The position numbers and the translations under genes were made by a program. Shown here one piece after another: positions 1-7,808 of a stretch of 64,000 bases of DNA. Each line of letters starts with the position of its first letter. Within the stretch, counting starts at the first letter, position 1. Source of the stretch: Sphingopyxis panaciterrulae (lineage in GTDB: Bacteria; Pseudomonadota; Alphaproteobacteria; Sphingomonadales; Sphingomonadaceae); contig NZ_JACIJH010000004.1 of NCBI RefSeq assembly GCF_014199295.1, positions 124,001 to 188,000 of the forward strand, in the 5' to 3' direction. Below the pieces are notes generated by a model, which had not been told where the DNA came from, did not search any database, and worked only from the letters and a program-made list of their open reading frames with translations.

Positions 1-44
1 CCGTGACCGTGCCGCCGCACTCCGCCGCGCTGTTCACCCTCTAG
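1..44 (+). CDS. 3' end of an unidentified gene
   Basis: Only the last 13 codons plus TAG are visible, in frame 3 of the window, reading VTVPPHSAALFTL. A short beta-strand tail of the type VTVPPHS followed by hydrophobic residues is typical of the C-terminal beta-sandwich of several glycoside hydrolase families, but this is too little to name the protein. The stop lies 10 bases before the ThuA-like gene on the same strand, so the two genes are probably cotranscribed. That would fit a sugar-related locus extending out of the window. Confidence 0.4.
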   Translation, partial: VTVPPHSAALFTL

Positions 45-54
45 GGCCAACCCG

Positions 55-942
55 ATGGTCGTCCGCCTGCTGCTCGCCGTCATCGCGCTGATCCCGGCGC
101 TTGTCCAGCCGGCGGACGCCCGATCCGCCCCGCTGCGGGTGCTGATTGTTGACGGCGTCAACAATCACGACTGGCCCGCCACCACCCCGGTGCTCAAAAG
201 CCTTCTGGAGGACAGCGGACGCTTTCGCGTCGATGTCTCGACCAGCCCGCCGCGCGGCGCGCCCGAGGCCGACTGGACGGGCTGGCGCCCTCGCTTCGCG
301 CGCTATGACGTCGTCCTCAGCAACTTCAACGGCGGCGACCATGGTCTCGACGTCGTCCAGTGGCCGGCCGCGGTCCGCACCGATTTCGAGGCCTATGTGA
401 AGCGGGGTGGCGGTTTCGTCAGCTTTCATGCCGCCAATAACGCCTTCCCCGGCTGGCTGGCCTATGAAGAGATGGTGGGACTCCTGTGGCGGCCGAACAG
501 CTTTGGCCCCGGCGTGACCTTCGACGCCGCCGGCAATCCGGTCGTCATTCCCGCCGACACCGGCCCGAATCCCAATCATCCGCGCCGCTACGATTTCGAC
601 GTCGCCGTGCGCGACCGGAACCATCCGATCACCCGCGGCCTGCCCGCCCGCTTCGCGGTCCAGTCCGAACAGCTCACCTATGGCCAGCATGGCCCCGAAG
701 CCGTGATCCGCGGCGGCGCCCTCACCTTCCTCACCTATGCCTGGTGCGAGGCGGTTCAGGAACGCGAGCCGATGGATTGGGTGCGCCGCTGGGGCAAGGG
801 ACGCGTCTATGTCACCATGCTAGGGCACACATGGCACGACGAACCGTCGCCCAACCTCGCGAATCCGCAGTTCCGCACCCTGCTGCTGCGCGGCACCGAA
901 TGGGCGGCAACCGGTCGGGTGACGATCCCGCTCCAGCAATAG
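55..942 (+). CDS. ThuA domain protein, exported
   Basis: This 295-residue protein starts with a signal peptide (hydrophobic residues 4-16, likely cleavage after ADA near residue 22). A ThuA-like, glutamine-amidotransferase-fold domain follows: LRVLIVDGVNNHDW near residues 28-41, then GGGFVSFHAANNAF near residues 119-132. ThuA-like proteins are linked to sugar metabolism (trehalose utilisation in rhizobia, 3-keto-glycoside processing in others), but the exact reaction is usually unknown. The ATG is 10 bases after the preceding stop. The periplasmic location is inferred from the signal peptide. Confidence 0.85.
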   Translation: MVVRLLLAVIALIPALVQPADARSAPLRVLIVDGVNNHDWPATTPVLKSLLEDSGRFRVDVSTSPPRGAPEADWTGWRPRFARYDVVLSNFNGGDHGLDVVQWPAAVRTDFEAYVKRGGGFVSFHAANNAFPGWLAYEEMVGLLWRPNSFGPGVTFDAAGNPVVIPADTGPNPNHPRRYDFDVAVRDRNHPITRGLPARFAVQSEQLTYGQHGPEAVIRGGALTFLTYAWCEAVQEREPMDWVRRWGKGRVYVTMLGHTWHDEPSPNLANPQFRTLLLRGTEWAATGRVTIPLQQ

Positions 943-1069
943 CCGCGCCCTTTTCCCATACGGAATGCACGGGAGGATTGCGCTTTTCCTTTTCGTCGCC
1001 GCCTGTCTCTGCCACAGGGCGCACGAAGAAGCGGGCCGGCGGATGGTCCGCTTTCGCGGGAACGGCATA

Positions 1070-2344
1070 ATGAACGAAGCGACCGAAAGTGCCGTCTGGC
1101 ACCCCTTCACCCAGCACGGCCTCGGGGAACCGATCCCCCTGATCGAGCGCGCCGCCGGCGCCCGCCTCTACGATGCGCTGGGCAACAGCTGGATCGACGC
1201 GATATCGAGCTGGTGGGTCACCACTCACGGCCACGCCCATCCGCGCATCATGGCCGCCATCCGCGCCCAGACCGAAAGGCTTGACCAGCTCATCTACGCC
1301 GGCTGGACGCACGAGCCCGCCGAAAGCCTTGCCGCCGGGCTGATCCGCATCACCCCCGATCCGCTGACCCGCGTCTTCTTCTCCGACTCGGGTTCGACCA
1401 GCGTCGAGGTCGCGCTCAAGATGGCGCTCGGCACTTTCGCCAACATCGGCGAGGATCGTCACCGTATCCTCGTCCTTCAGTACAGCTATCACGGCGACAC
1501 GATCGGCGCGATGTCGGTCGGCGAGCGCGGCGTCTACAACCGCGCGTATCAGCCCCTGCTGTTCGACGTGGGCACCATCCCCTTCCCGCACGAAGGGCAG
1601 GAGCAGGCCTGCCTCGACGCGCTCGAGGCCGCCTGTGCAGCCAAGGAAACGGGCGACGCGCCCGCGGCCTTCATCGTCGAACCGCTGATCCTCGGCGCCG
1701 GCGGCATGCTGGTCTATCCCGCCTGGGTGCTCGCCGAAATGCGTGCGATCTGCGCCCGCCACCGCGTGCTGTTCATCGCCGACGAGGTGATGACCGGCTG
1801 GGGCCGCACGGGCACCCGCTTCGCCTGCGAGCAGGCGGGCGTCATCCCCGACATCCTCTGCCTGTCGAAGGGGCTGACCGGCGGCGCGATCCCGCTCGCG
1901 GTCACGCTGTGTGTCGAGCCGATCTTCGCCGCGCATCTGTCGACCGACCGCGCGCGGCTCTTCTACCATTCGTCGAGCTATACCGCGAACCCCATCGCCT
2001 GCGCCGCCGCCAACGCCAATCTTGCCATTTGGGACGAGGAACCGGTGCAGGCACGCATCGACGCGCTCGCCGAGGCGCAGGCCGCGCACCTGTCGCTGCT
2101 CGCCGGCCATCCGCGTGTGGTGAACCCCCGCCGCCTAGGCACCATCGCCGCGCTCGACGTCGCGGCGCCCGACAGCGGCTATCTCTCCGCACTCGCCCCG
2201 CGCCTGATCGCCTTTTTCCGCGACCGCGGCGTCCTGCTCCGCCCGCTCGGCAACAGCATCTACGTCATGCCGCCCTATTGCATCACCCCCGACGAGCTAG
2301 CCGAGGTCTGGGCCGCGATCGCCGCCGCGCTCGACAGCCTCTGA
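1070..2344 (+). CDS. bioA: adenosylmethionine-8-amino-7-oxononanoate transaminase
   Basis: This 424-residue PLP-dependent class III aminotransferase of biotin synthesis transfers an amino group from S-adenosylmethionine to KAPA to give DAPA. The start of the typical BioA N-terminus (WHPFTQH near residue 10) fixes the ATG at 1070; the frame is open further upstream but the extra residues look unlike BioA. SSWWVTTHGHAHP near residue 44 is the substrate-side motif, DEVMTGWGRTG carries the PLP-binding aspartate, and the Schiff-base lysine is K267 in LSKGLTGG. No other bio gene is in the window and no BioR-like operator was seen in the 127 bases upstream. Confidence 0.95.
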   Translation: MNEATESAVWHPFTQHGLGEPIPLIERAAGARLYDALGNSWIDAISSWWVTTHGHAHPRIMAAIRAQTERLDQLIYAGWTHEPAESLAAGLIRITPDPLTRVFFSDSGSTSVEVALKMALGTFANIGEDRHRILVLQYSYHGDTIGAMSVGERGVYNRAYQPLLFDVGTIPFPHEGQEQACLDALEAACAAKETGDAPAAFIVEPLILGAGGMLVYPAWVLAEMRAICARHRVLFIADEVMTGWGRTGTRFACEQAGVIPDILCLSKGLTGGAIPLAVTLCVEPIFAAHLSTDRARLFYHSSSYTANPIACAAANANLAIWDEEPVQARIDALAEAQAAHLSLLAGHPRVVNPRRLGTIAALDVAAPDSGYLSALAPRLIAFFRDRGVLLRPLGNSIYVMPPYCITPDELAEVWAAIAAALDSL

Positions 2345-2417
2345 GGCGCGCCCGTTCGGCTGAGGTTCATCTCGATCCCCTACCGCCGATTGCGGGGACG
2401 GTTCGAGGGACTATCTT

Positions 2418-2855
2418 ATGACGATGACATCGGCTCCCCTTCTCGCGCTCGCGGCTGCGCTGGCGCTCGTCGCCCCCGCCCTCGCGCAGGACGCAAGCGA
2501 CGCCCCGGCCCCGAGCGCCGACGGCGCACAGAAAATCTCGGTCCTCGTGACCTTCGGCGACGAACCCTGCCCCGAATCGACCGGCGACGAAATCGTCGTC
2601 TGCGCGCAAAAGCCCGAATCCGAACGCTATCGCGTCCCCAAGGAGTTGCGCGAGGAGGCCCTGGAGAAAAAGGCCAATCGCGGCGGGGCCTGGGGCGCGG
2701 CGGTCGAGGATTACGACCAGAATGTCGCCAGCGTCGGCCGCCCGAACAGTTGCTCGCCGGTCGGTTCCTACGGCTCGACCGGCTGCCTCGCCAAGGCCTT
2801 GCGCGAATGGTATGCCGAGCGCCGCGAAATCGAGCGCGCCGCCAAGGACGATTGA
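2418..2855 (+). CDS. exported protein of unknown function
   Basis: The product has 145 residues. It begins with a clear signal peptide (hydrophobic residues 6-22, cleavage probably after ALA at residue 23), which selects this frame over the overlapping open frame starting at 2390. The mature part contains DEIVVCAQKPESERYRVP, a pattern (I-V-V-C followed by a charged stretch and RY-R-V/I-P) that recurs in small exported proteins of sphingomonads. Two further cysteines occur near residues 113 and 121. No function can be assigned. It is followed after 58 bases by the YceI gene on the same strand. Confidence 0.7.
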   Translation: MTMTSAPLLALAAALALVAPALAQDASDAPAPSADGAQKISVLVTFGDEPCPESTGDEIVVCAQKPESERYRVPKELREEALEKKANRGGAWGAAVEDYDQNVASVGRPNSCSPVGSYGSTGCLAKALREWYAERREIERAAKDD

Positions 2856-2913
2856 CGCCCCGCCGCCCGCTCGCCTAGCGTCCGTTACCCCCCGCGAAAC
2901 AGGAGCTGTCCCC

Positions 2914-3552
2914 ATGCGTTATGTCGCCCCCCTCCTCGCGCTGTCGCTGCTCGGCGCCGTCCCGCTGCTCGCGCAGATGCCCACCACCGCGCCGGGTGCG
3001 AAGGATCTGTCGCGCGTCACCGGCGGCACCTATCAGGCCGACCATCATCACAGCCTCGTCGGCTGGCGCCTCAATCATCTGGGCTTCAACGATTATTTCG
3101 GCGTCTTCGGCGACGTGACCGGTACGCTCACCATCGACCCGAAAAATCCCGCCGCGGCAAAGCTCGACGTCACCATCCCCATCGCCAGCGTCACCGTCGC
3201 CAGCGCCGGGCTCAAGGATCACCTGCTCCGCCCCGGCAAGGACGGTGCGAAGCCCGACTTCTTCGGCGCCAACCCTGCGCCCGCGCGCTTCGTCTCGACC
3301 GCGGTGGTCGTCGACGACGACGGCGACGAGGCAAAGGTGACCGGCAACCTCACCCTCAACGGCGTGACCCGCCCGGTGACGCTCGACGTCGACTTCACCG
3401 GTGCCGGCCCCGCGCCGATGACCAACGCCGAAACCATCGGATTCGAGGCGGAAACGACGATCCGCCGCAGCGACTTCGGCCTCGGCTTCGGCGTCCCGCT
3501 GGTCAGCGACGAGGTCGAGCTGGAGATTACCGCTGCGTTCGAAAAGAAATGA
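2914..3552 (+). CDS. YceI family periplasmic protein
   Basis: This 212-residue protein has a signal peptide ending near LLAQ (residue 20) and a YceI lipocalin-like domain. The domain starts at GGTYQADHHHSLVGWRLNHL, continues through FGDVTGTLTIDP and ends with the typical E-V-E-L-E-I-T-A terminal strand. YceI proteins bind polyisoprenoids or similar lipids in an elongated beta-barrel; the ligand here is unknown. The ATG at 2914 has AGGAG 8 bases upstream (2901-2905), and the frame upstream of it has no signal peptide, so this start is favoured. A strong terminator lies 34 bases after the stop. Confidence 0.9.
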   Translation: MRYVAPLLALSLLGAVPLLAQMPTTAPGAKDLSRVTGGTYQADHHHSLVGWRLNHLGFNDYFGVFGDVTGTLTIDPKNPAAAKLDVTIPIASVTVASAGLKDHLLRPGKDGAKPDFFGANPAPARFVSTAVVVDDDGDEAKVTGNLTLNGVTRPVTLDVDFTGAGPAPMTNAETIGFEAETTIRRSDFGLGFGVPLVSDEVELEITAAFEKK

Positions 3553-3585
3553 CGCATCAATCTGTCATACCGATCGCCTAGGGAC

Positions 3586-3617
3586 GGGCGGGGATCGTTA
3601 GCGACCCCCGCCCTTTT
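3586..3617 (+). terminator. intrinsic terminator after the YceI gene
   Basis: GGGCGGGG at 3586-3593 pairs with CCCCGCCC at 3606-3613, the stem extends inward through TCG/CGA, and TTTT follows at 3614-3617. It sits between the YceI stop and the next gene, only 16 bases before the next ATG (3634) and just ahead of that gene's AGGAG. It may therefore also limit transcription into the next gene. Confidence 0.75.
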
Positions 3618-3633
3618 CGCAGGAGTACGTGTG

Positions 3634-4044
3634 ATGAGCGAACTGGTACGCGAAATTGTCGAGGTGCATGCCTTCATCGGCGGCGACGAGAAACATCCGC
3701 TGCTTACCGTCGAGGCCGAGGGTCTTGCCGCCACCGCCGGCTGGAGCAAGGTCCGGCTCGAACCCCATGCCCATCTGACCCCGCCCGAGGACGGCTTTCA
3801 GGATTTCGACCTCGTTGGCGTCCGCCCCGCCCACCCGGCCGAAGCGACGCTGACCGAGGTCGAGGCCGCGTGGGAAGGCGCGGTCGAGGAGTGGCAGGTC
3901 GGCGTCCGCGTCCACGCGGTCGATAATATGGTCGAGGAAGATCTGCTCGAACCCTGGGACGACGACGAAGACGACGACGACGACGACGACGCTACCGAGG
4001 ATGCGGACGACGATACTGCGCTGCGCGACAATGAAGACGCCTGA
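3634..4044 (+). CDS. small protein with polyacidic C-terminus
   Basis: The product has 136 residues if the ATG at 3634 is used; a GTG directly before it (3631) is also possible. AGGAG at 3621-3625 is the ribosome binding site. Residues 1-105 form a compact mixed alpha/beta sequence that I do not recognise. Residues 109-131 are almost entirely Asp/Glu, encoded by repeated GAC/GAT/GAA codons near 3957-4017. The protein is very acidic and has no signal peptide or membrane segment. Acidic tails of this kind can mimic nucleic acid or bind cations, but nothing in the sequence proves either. The strong terminator just upstream suggests low or conditional read-through expression. Confidence 0.6.
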   Translation: MSELVREIVEVHAFIGGDEKHPLLTVEAEGLAATAGWSKVRLEPHAHLTPPEDGFQDFDLVGVRPAHPAEATLTEVEAAWEGAVEEWQVGVRVHAVDNMVEEDLLEPWDDDEDDDDDDDATEDADDDTALRDNEDA

Positions 4045-4162
4045 CGGCTGACATTTGCCCCCGACCCCTGACCTGCGCCGGATCGCATGCCACCATGCGA
4101 TCCGGCGAACTTTTCGCGCCGCGCCCCTTGCCAAACGCGACATTTTGCATCACTAGAGCCCC

Positions 4163-4213
4163 ATGCACATGCGCGGCCTTCTTCTTCTGCGACTTACACG
4201 CCCTTGGGCGTGA
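4163..4213 (+). CDS. leuL: leucine leader peptide of leuA
   Basis: A 16-codon frame reads MHMRGLLLLRLTRPWA and stops with TGA at 4211. It contains four consecutive leucine codons and a fifth after one arginine, directly upstream of leuA on the same strand. This is the usual signature of a ribosome-mediated attenuation leader. Two ATGs (4163 and 4169) could start it. The stop codon falls at the end of a GC-rich arm that can pair with a downstream arm (see 4199-4259), as expected if ribosome position decides the RNA fold. I call it from sequence pattern and position only. Confidence 0.75.
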   Translation: MHMRGLLLLRLTRPWA

Positions 4214-4259
4214 CTTCAGGCCTGCGCGACTAGCGGCGGGCCGACCGCCCAAGGGCCCG
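4199..4259 (+). promoter_or_regulatory. leucine attenuator, alternative RNA pairings
   Basis: CGCCCTTGGGC at 4199-4209, overlapping the leader stop, can pair with CGCCCAAGGGC at 4246-4256. Alternatively CGGGCC at 4237-4242 pairs with GGCCCG at 4254-4259. The two structures exclude each other. No run of U follows the second hairpin, so it is not a textbook intrinsic terminator; it might work through Rho or by affecting leuA translation. Confidence 0.6.
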
Positions 4260-4302
4260 ACCGACACCGCACCGCCATTCAACCGCAGAAGACACCAGAC
4301 CC

Positions 4303-5982
4303 ATGACCATGCTCCGCGACCCCTCGCCCAAGTACCGCGCTTTTCCGCAAGTCCCGCTGGAAAACCGCCAGTGGCCCGCCCGCACCACCACCCGGGCCCC
4401 CATCTGGCTCTCGACCGACCTGCGCGACGGCAACCAGGCGCTGATCGACCCGATGGATGCCGAAAAGAAGACGCGCTTCTTCGACCTGCTCGTCAAATGC
4501 GGGCTCAAGGAGATCGAGGTCGGCTTCCCCGCCTCGGGCGCCACCGACTTCGATTATATCCAGAACCTCGTCCGCTCGGGCCGCATCCCCGACGACGTCA
4601 CGCCGCAGGTGCTGACGCAGGCTCGCGCCGACCTGATCCGCACCAGCTTCGACAGCCTCGAAGGCGCGAAGAGAGCGATCGTCCATCTTTACAACGCGGT
4701 CAGTCCCGCGTGGCGCCGCATCGTCTTCGGCATGGAGATGCCAGAGATCAAGCAGATCGCGATCGACGGCGCGAAGCAACTGCGCGACAATGCCGCGCGC
4801 CTGCCCGGCACCGACTGGCGCTTCGAATACAGCCCCGAAACCTTCTCGACCGCCGAGCTCGATTTCAGCATCGAATGCTGCGCCGCGGTGATGGACATCC
4901 TCCAGCCCACCGCCGACAATCCGATCATCCTCAACCTCCCCGCGACGGTCGAGGCGGCGACCCCGAACATCTACGCCGACCAGATCGAATATTTCTGCAA
5001 GCATCTGCCGAACCGCGACCGCGCGATCATCAGCCTGCACACCCACAACGACCGCGGCACCGGCGTCGCGGCGGCCGAACTGGGACTGCTCGCGGGCGGC
5101 GACCGCGTCGAGGGCTGCCTGTTCGGCAACGGCGAGCGCACCGGCAACACCTGCCTCGTCACTATCGCGCTCAACATGTACACGCAGGGCGTCGACCCAC
5201 AGCTCGACTTCTCGGACATCGACGAGGTCATCGCCACGGTCGAATATTGCAACCAGCTCCCTGTCCACCCGCGCCACCCCTATGGCGGCGAGTTGGTCTA
5301 TACCGCCTTCTCGGGCAGCCATCAGGACGCGATCAAGAAGGGCTTCGCCGCGCGCGAGCGCCAGAACGACGACAAGTGGGAGGTCCCCTACCTCCCCATC
5401 GACCCCGCCGACCTGGGGCGCAGCTACGAAGCAGTGATCCGCGTCAACAGCCAGTCGGGCAAGGGCGGCGTCGCCTGGGTGCTCGAACAGGACAAGGGGC
5501 TGAAACTGCCCAAGAAGATGCAGGCAAGCTTCAGCCACGTCGTCCAGGCGGTCGCCGACGAAACGAGCCGCGAGCTCGGCGCCGACGACATCTGGACCGC
5601 CTTCGAGGGCCAGTATCTCGCCAGCGAAGGCAAGCGCTTCCAACTCGTCGACTGGGCCGAAACGCACGCCAGGGGAACGGGGGGCGGCACCGACCGCATC
5701 TTCGCCGGCAAGCTCACCATCGACGGCGCCGAACGCAGCGTCAGCGGCCGCGGCAACGGCCTGATGAGCAGCGTCATCGCCGCGCTCGCCGAAAGCGGCG
5801 GCCCGGCGATGGACATCGTCGATTATTCGGAGCACGCGATCGGCCAGGGCAGCAACGTCCAGGCCGCGGCCTATGTCGAATGCCGCACCGCCGACGGCAA
5901 GAGCCTGTTCGGGTGCGGCCTCGACACGGATGTTGCAACCGCGAGCGTGCGGGCGATCCTTTCCGCCGCCAACGGCGCCTGA
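4303..5982 (+). CDS. leuA: 2-isopropylmalate synthase
   Basis: This 559-residue enzyme condenses acetyl-CoA with 2-ketoisovalerate in the first committed step of leucine synthesis. The DRE-TIM signature is LRDGNQ at residues 40-45, a second catalytic/metal motif is LHTHNDRG, and NGERTGN follows. The length and the C-terminal third (from about residue 430) fit the allosteric LeuA dimer domain of the longer LeuA type. ATG at 4303 matches the usual N-terminus (PSPKYRAFP); a second in-frame ATG two codons later is possible. It stands alone, with no leuBCD nearby, behind a leucine leader peptide that predicts induction on leucine starvation. Confidence 0.95.
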   Translation: MTMLRDPSPKYRAFPQVPLENRQWPARTTTRAPIWLSTDLRDGNQALIDPMDAEKKTRFFDLLVKCGLKEIEVGFPASGATDFDYIQNLVRSGRIPDDVTPQVLTQARADLIRTSFDSLEGAKRAIVHLYNAVSPAWRRIVFGMEMPEIKQIAIDGAKQLRDNAARLPGTDWRFEYSPETFSTAELDFSIECCAAVMDILQPTADNPIILNLPATVEAATPNIYADQIEYFCKHLPNRDRAIISLHTHNDRGTGVAAAELGLLAGGDRVEGCLFGNGERTGNTCLVTIALNMYTQGVDPQLDFSDIDEVIATVEYCNQLPVHPRHPYGGELVYTAFSGSHQDAIKKGFAARERQNDDKWEVPYLPIDPADLGRSYEAVIRVNSQSGKGGVAWVLEQDKGLKLPKKMQASFSHVVQAVADETSRELGADDIWTAFEGQYLASEGKRFQLVDWAETHARGTGGGTDRIFAGKLTIDGAERSVSGRGNGLMSSVIAALAESGGPAMDIVDYSEHAIGQGSNVQAAAYVECRTADGKSLFGCGLDTDVATASVRAILSAANGA

Positions 5983-6124
5983 ACCTTCGACCTTCCACCG
6001 CTTCGCGGTCTCCTCCTACAGTGCAGGGAGGTTCTTGAAGGCAAGATGTTCTCCGTCGCGTGGCGGTGGGGGAGGGGCAAGCGCGCCAAAACCGCGCTAC
6101 GCCGCGGCGCGAAAGGCCACATCC

Positions 6125-6152
6125 TTGACTTTTCGCGGAAATGCGCCATATT
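6125..6152 (+). promoter_or_regulatory. promoter of the cold-shock gene
   Basis: TTGACT at 6125-6130 and CATATT at 6147-6152 with 16 bases between them resemble a housekeeping promoter. It lies in the 296-base gap between leuA and the cold-shock gene and would give an untranslated leader of about 120 bases, long leaders being typical of csp genes. Confidence 0.55.
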
Positions 6153-6227
6153 GGGGAGGCTAACGTCGCCTGCGACGGACAATTGATACCCCTTTCGGGT
6201 GGATTCTTGCCTTCTCACGCTACAAGC

Positions 6228-6251
6228 TCCGCCGGTGCTTTTGCCGGCGGA
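6228..6251 (+). promoter_or_regulatory. hairpin in the cold-shock gene leader
   Basis: TCCGCCGG at 6228-6235 and CCGGCGGA at 6244-6251 form a perfect 8-bp stem with an 8-base loop, 27 bases before the cold-shock ATG. It could stabilise the leader or act as a temperature-dependent structure; no U-tract follows, so it is not a terminator. Confidence 0.5.
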
Positions 6252-6278
6252 TATCCGTTTCGTGAAAGGAAACACCCC

Positions 6279-6485
6279 ATGCCGATCGGCACCGTCAAAT
6301 TCTTCAACACCGACAAGGGCTATGGCTTCATCGAAAATGAAGACGGCTCGGGCGACAGCTTCGTCCACATCACCGCCGTCCAGGCCGCGGGAATGCAAAC
6401 GCTGAACAAGGATCAGCGCATTTCCTACGAACTGGAAACCGGCCGCAACGGCAAGGTTTCGGCGATCAACCTCCAACAGGCCTGA
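6279..6485 (+). CDS. cold-shock domain protein
   Basis: This 68-residue protein is a single cold-shock OB-fold domain that binds single-stranded RNA/DNA. RNP1 is KGYGFIE (residues 14-20) and RNP2 is DSFVHITAV (residues 26-34). The ATG follows AAAGGA at 6265-6270 with normal spacing. Codon use is ordinary. Only 3 bases separate its stop from the following IF-1-like gene, so the two are almost certainly one transcript. Cold induction is an inference from the family and the long leader. Confidence 0.93.
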   Translation: MPIGTVKFFNTDKGYGFIENEDGSGDSFVHITAVQAAGMQTLNKDQRISYELETGRNGKVSAINLQQA

Positions 6486-6488
6486 TAT

Positions 6489-6743
6489 TTGGCCAAAGAG
6501 GAAGCCCTGACCTTCGATGGTGTGATCGACGAGATCCTGCCCGACGCCCGTTTCGGCGTCGTGCTCGAAAACGGCCATCGCATCATCGCCTACACCGCCG
6601 GCCGGATGCGGCGTTTCCGCATCCGGTCGGTCGTCGGCGACGCCGTGCGCGTCGAGATGACGCCCTATGACCTCAGCAAGGGCCGCGTCGTTTATCGCGA
6701 ACGCGGCAGCAGCCCGGTCGGCGGGCAGCGCAAGCGGCGCTGA
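6489..6743 (+). CDS. translation initiation factor IF-1 paralogue
   Basis: The product has 84 residues with the S1/OB fold of IF-1: [18 protein letters not shown] in the middle and the hallmark [13 protein letters not shown] near residues 57-69. A basic tail (GGQRKRR) is added. The start is TTG at 6489, 3 bases after the cold-shock stop, and gives the usual AKEE N-terminus. The core is diverged from housekeeping IF-1 (for example [10 protein letters not shown] instead of the common KNRIRVLVGD type), so I read it as a second IF-1 rather than the main one. IF-1 is known to be induced by cold in E. coli, which makes the pairing with a csp gene meaningful. Confidence 0.85.
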   Translation: MAKEEALTFDGVIDEILPDARFGVVLENGHRIIAYTAGRMRRFRIRSVVGDAVRVEMTPYDLSKGRVVYRERGSSPVGGQRKRR

Positions 6744-6806
6744 CCGCGCGAACCGGAGTATCAACACCAAAACAAATGTGATTATGAATTGAAGAAGATA
6801 AATATA

Positions 6807-6959
6807 ATGAACAGCTTACCTAACATGCCTCTCTTCCCACACCTGGCGGGGCTTTCGCTCGCCGGCAAGGCGATCACCCTTCCCCCGGCGCCACGCCGCA
6901 CCTCTCCGACGCTGTCGCGCCGCGAGCTGCGCCGCCTGATCGCCGACATGGTCGACTAA
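6807..6959 (+). CDS. 50-residue protein of unknown function
   Basis: The frame starts at ATG 6807 after an AT-rich stretch that includes GAAGAAGA (6791-6798), a plausible ribosome binding region. The peptide is proline-rich in the middle (LPPAPRR) and ends in a helix SRRELRRLIADMVD, a type of basic amphipathic tail seen in small sphingomonad proteins. No known domain is visible. The next small gene starts 19 bases after the stop with GGAAAGGAG between them, so the two are probably cotranscribed and both translated. Confidence 0.55.
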   Translation: MNSLPNMPLFPHLAGLSLAGKAITLPPAPRRTSPTLSRRELRRLIADMVD

Positions 6960-6978
6960 CCGGAAAGGAGCCGCCGCA

Positions 6979-7155
6979 ATGGCCGCCACCAGCGATTTCT
7001 ATCTGGCGCAGGCCGAAAAATGCCAGGCCGATGCCGACGGCTCGACGCTTGACCGGGTGCGCGAACGCAATCTGCGCGCCGCGGCGGCGTGGCGCGCGAT
7101 GGCCGACAAGCTGATCCGTGCCGAAGCCGCCCGCGCCGAAAGGGAAAAGTCCTGA
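6979..7155 (+). CDS. 58-residue helical protein of unknown function
   Basis: The ATG at 6979 follows GGAAAGGAG (6962-6970) at good spacing. The sequence starts SDFYLAQAEKCQADA and continues as one long predicted helix rich in Ala, Arg and Glu (LDRVRERNLRAAAAWRAM). Short proteins of this pattern, beginning D-F-Y-L-A-Q-A and containing V-R-E-R-N-L-R, are common in sphingomonads without an assigned role. No signal peptide or membrane segment. Confidence 0.65.
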   Translation: MAATSDFYLAQAEKCQADADGSTLDRVRERNLRAAAAWRAMADKLIRAEAARAEREKS

Positions 7156-7271
7156 CCATGGCTGCGGGCGGCTGCTCTCCGCCGCATCCCACCCACGACT
7201 GACCGGATCGGCGTTTCGCCGCGCGCGACTTTGCCGTTAAGCCCTGCGCCGGGGGACGCAGGAGAAGTAAG

Positions 7272-7808
7272 TTGAGCGCACCGCACCCCATCGATCAGGG
7301 CGACCCCATCGCACCGGCCGATCCCGCGGCGGCCGACCTGTTCTGGAGCCTGCAATATTGCCGCGCGAGCACGCTCTCGCTGATCCGCCTCGAACTGGCG
7401 ATGGAAAGCGGCGACCGGCAACGGATCATCGAGGCGATGGACCGGCTCCACGCCCTCGACGGCGAGATCGAACGCAAGGTCGCCGACCTGTCCGCTCCGG
7501 CCGGACCCGACCGGTCACGCGAGATACTCAACGCCTATCTCGATCGGGAAAAAATGGCGGTCGCTTTCGAAAAGCTGGTGCTGGCCAGCGGGATCAGCGG
7601 CCCCGGCGTCGCCTCGCCCCCCGCAGCGCTGCGGCAGCGGGCCGGCAACGACTCTTCGCTTTCCGGCGGCGAGCCCTTGCTTCACGACGACGTCCCGACC
7701 TTCCCGCCGCCGCGGCGGCCAGGCCTCATCGCCACCTACGCTCCGAAAGCCGCGATCCTGCTCGTTATCGTCGCGGCGACCGTGGCGGGGCTGGCGATGG
7801 CGCTATAG
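7272..7808 (+). CDS. protein with C-terminal membrane anchor
   Basis: The product has 178 residues from a TTG start at 7272, chosen because AGGAGAAG (7259-7266) lies just upstream. Residues 20-80 form predicted helices (LFWSLQYCRASTLSLIRLELAM), residues 100-150 are a low-complexity linker, and residues 158-177 are a single hydrophobic segment (AAILLVIVAATVAGLAMAL) at the very end. It is therefore likely a tail-anchored cytoplasmic protein. I do not recognise the family. Its stop codon lies inside the 32-bp palindrome that precedes the metE promoter. Confidence 0.6.
   Translation: MSAPHPIDQGDPIAPADPAAADLFWSLQYCRASTLSLIRLELAMESGDRQRIIEAMDRLHALDGEIERKVADLSAPAGPDRSREILNAYLDREKMAVAFEKLVLASGISGPGVASPPAALRQRAGNDSSLSGGEPLLHDDVPTFPPPRRPGLIATYAPKAAILLVIVAATVAGLAMAL

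Noticed and set aside
4095..6038. 647-codon frame overlapping leuA in another frame
   Set aside because: It is the Pro/Arg-rich shadow of leuA and would run over the leader peptide and attenuator.
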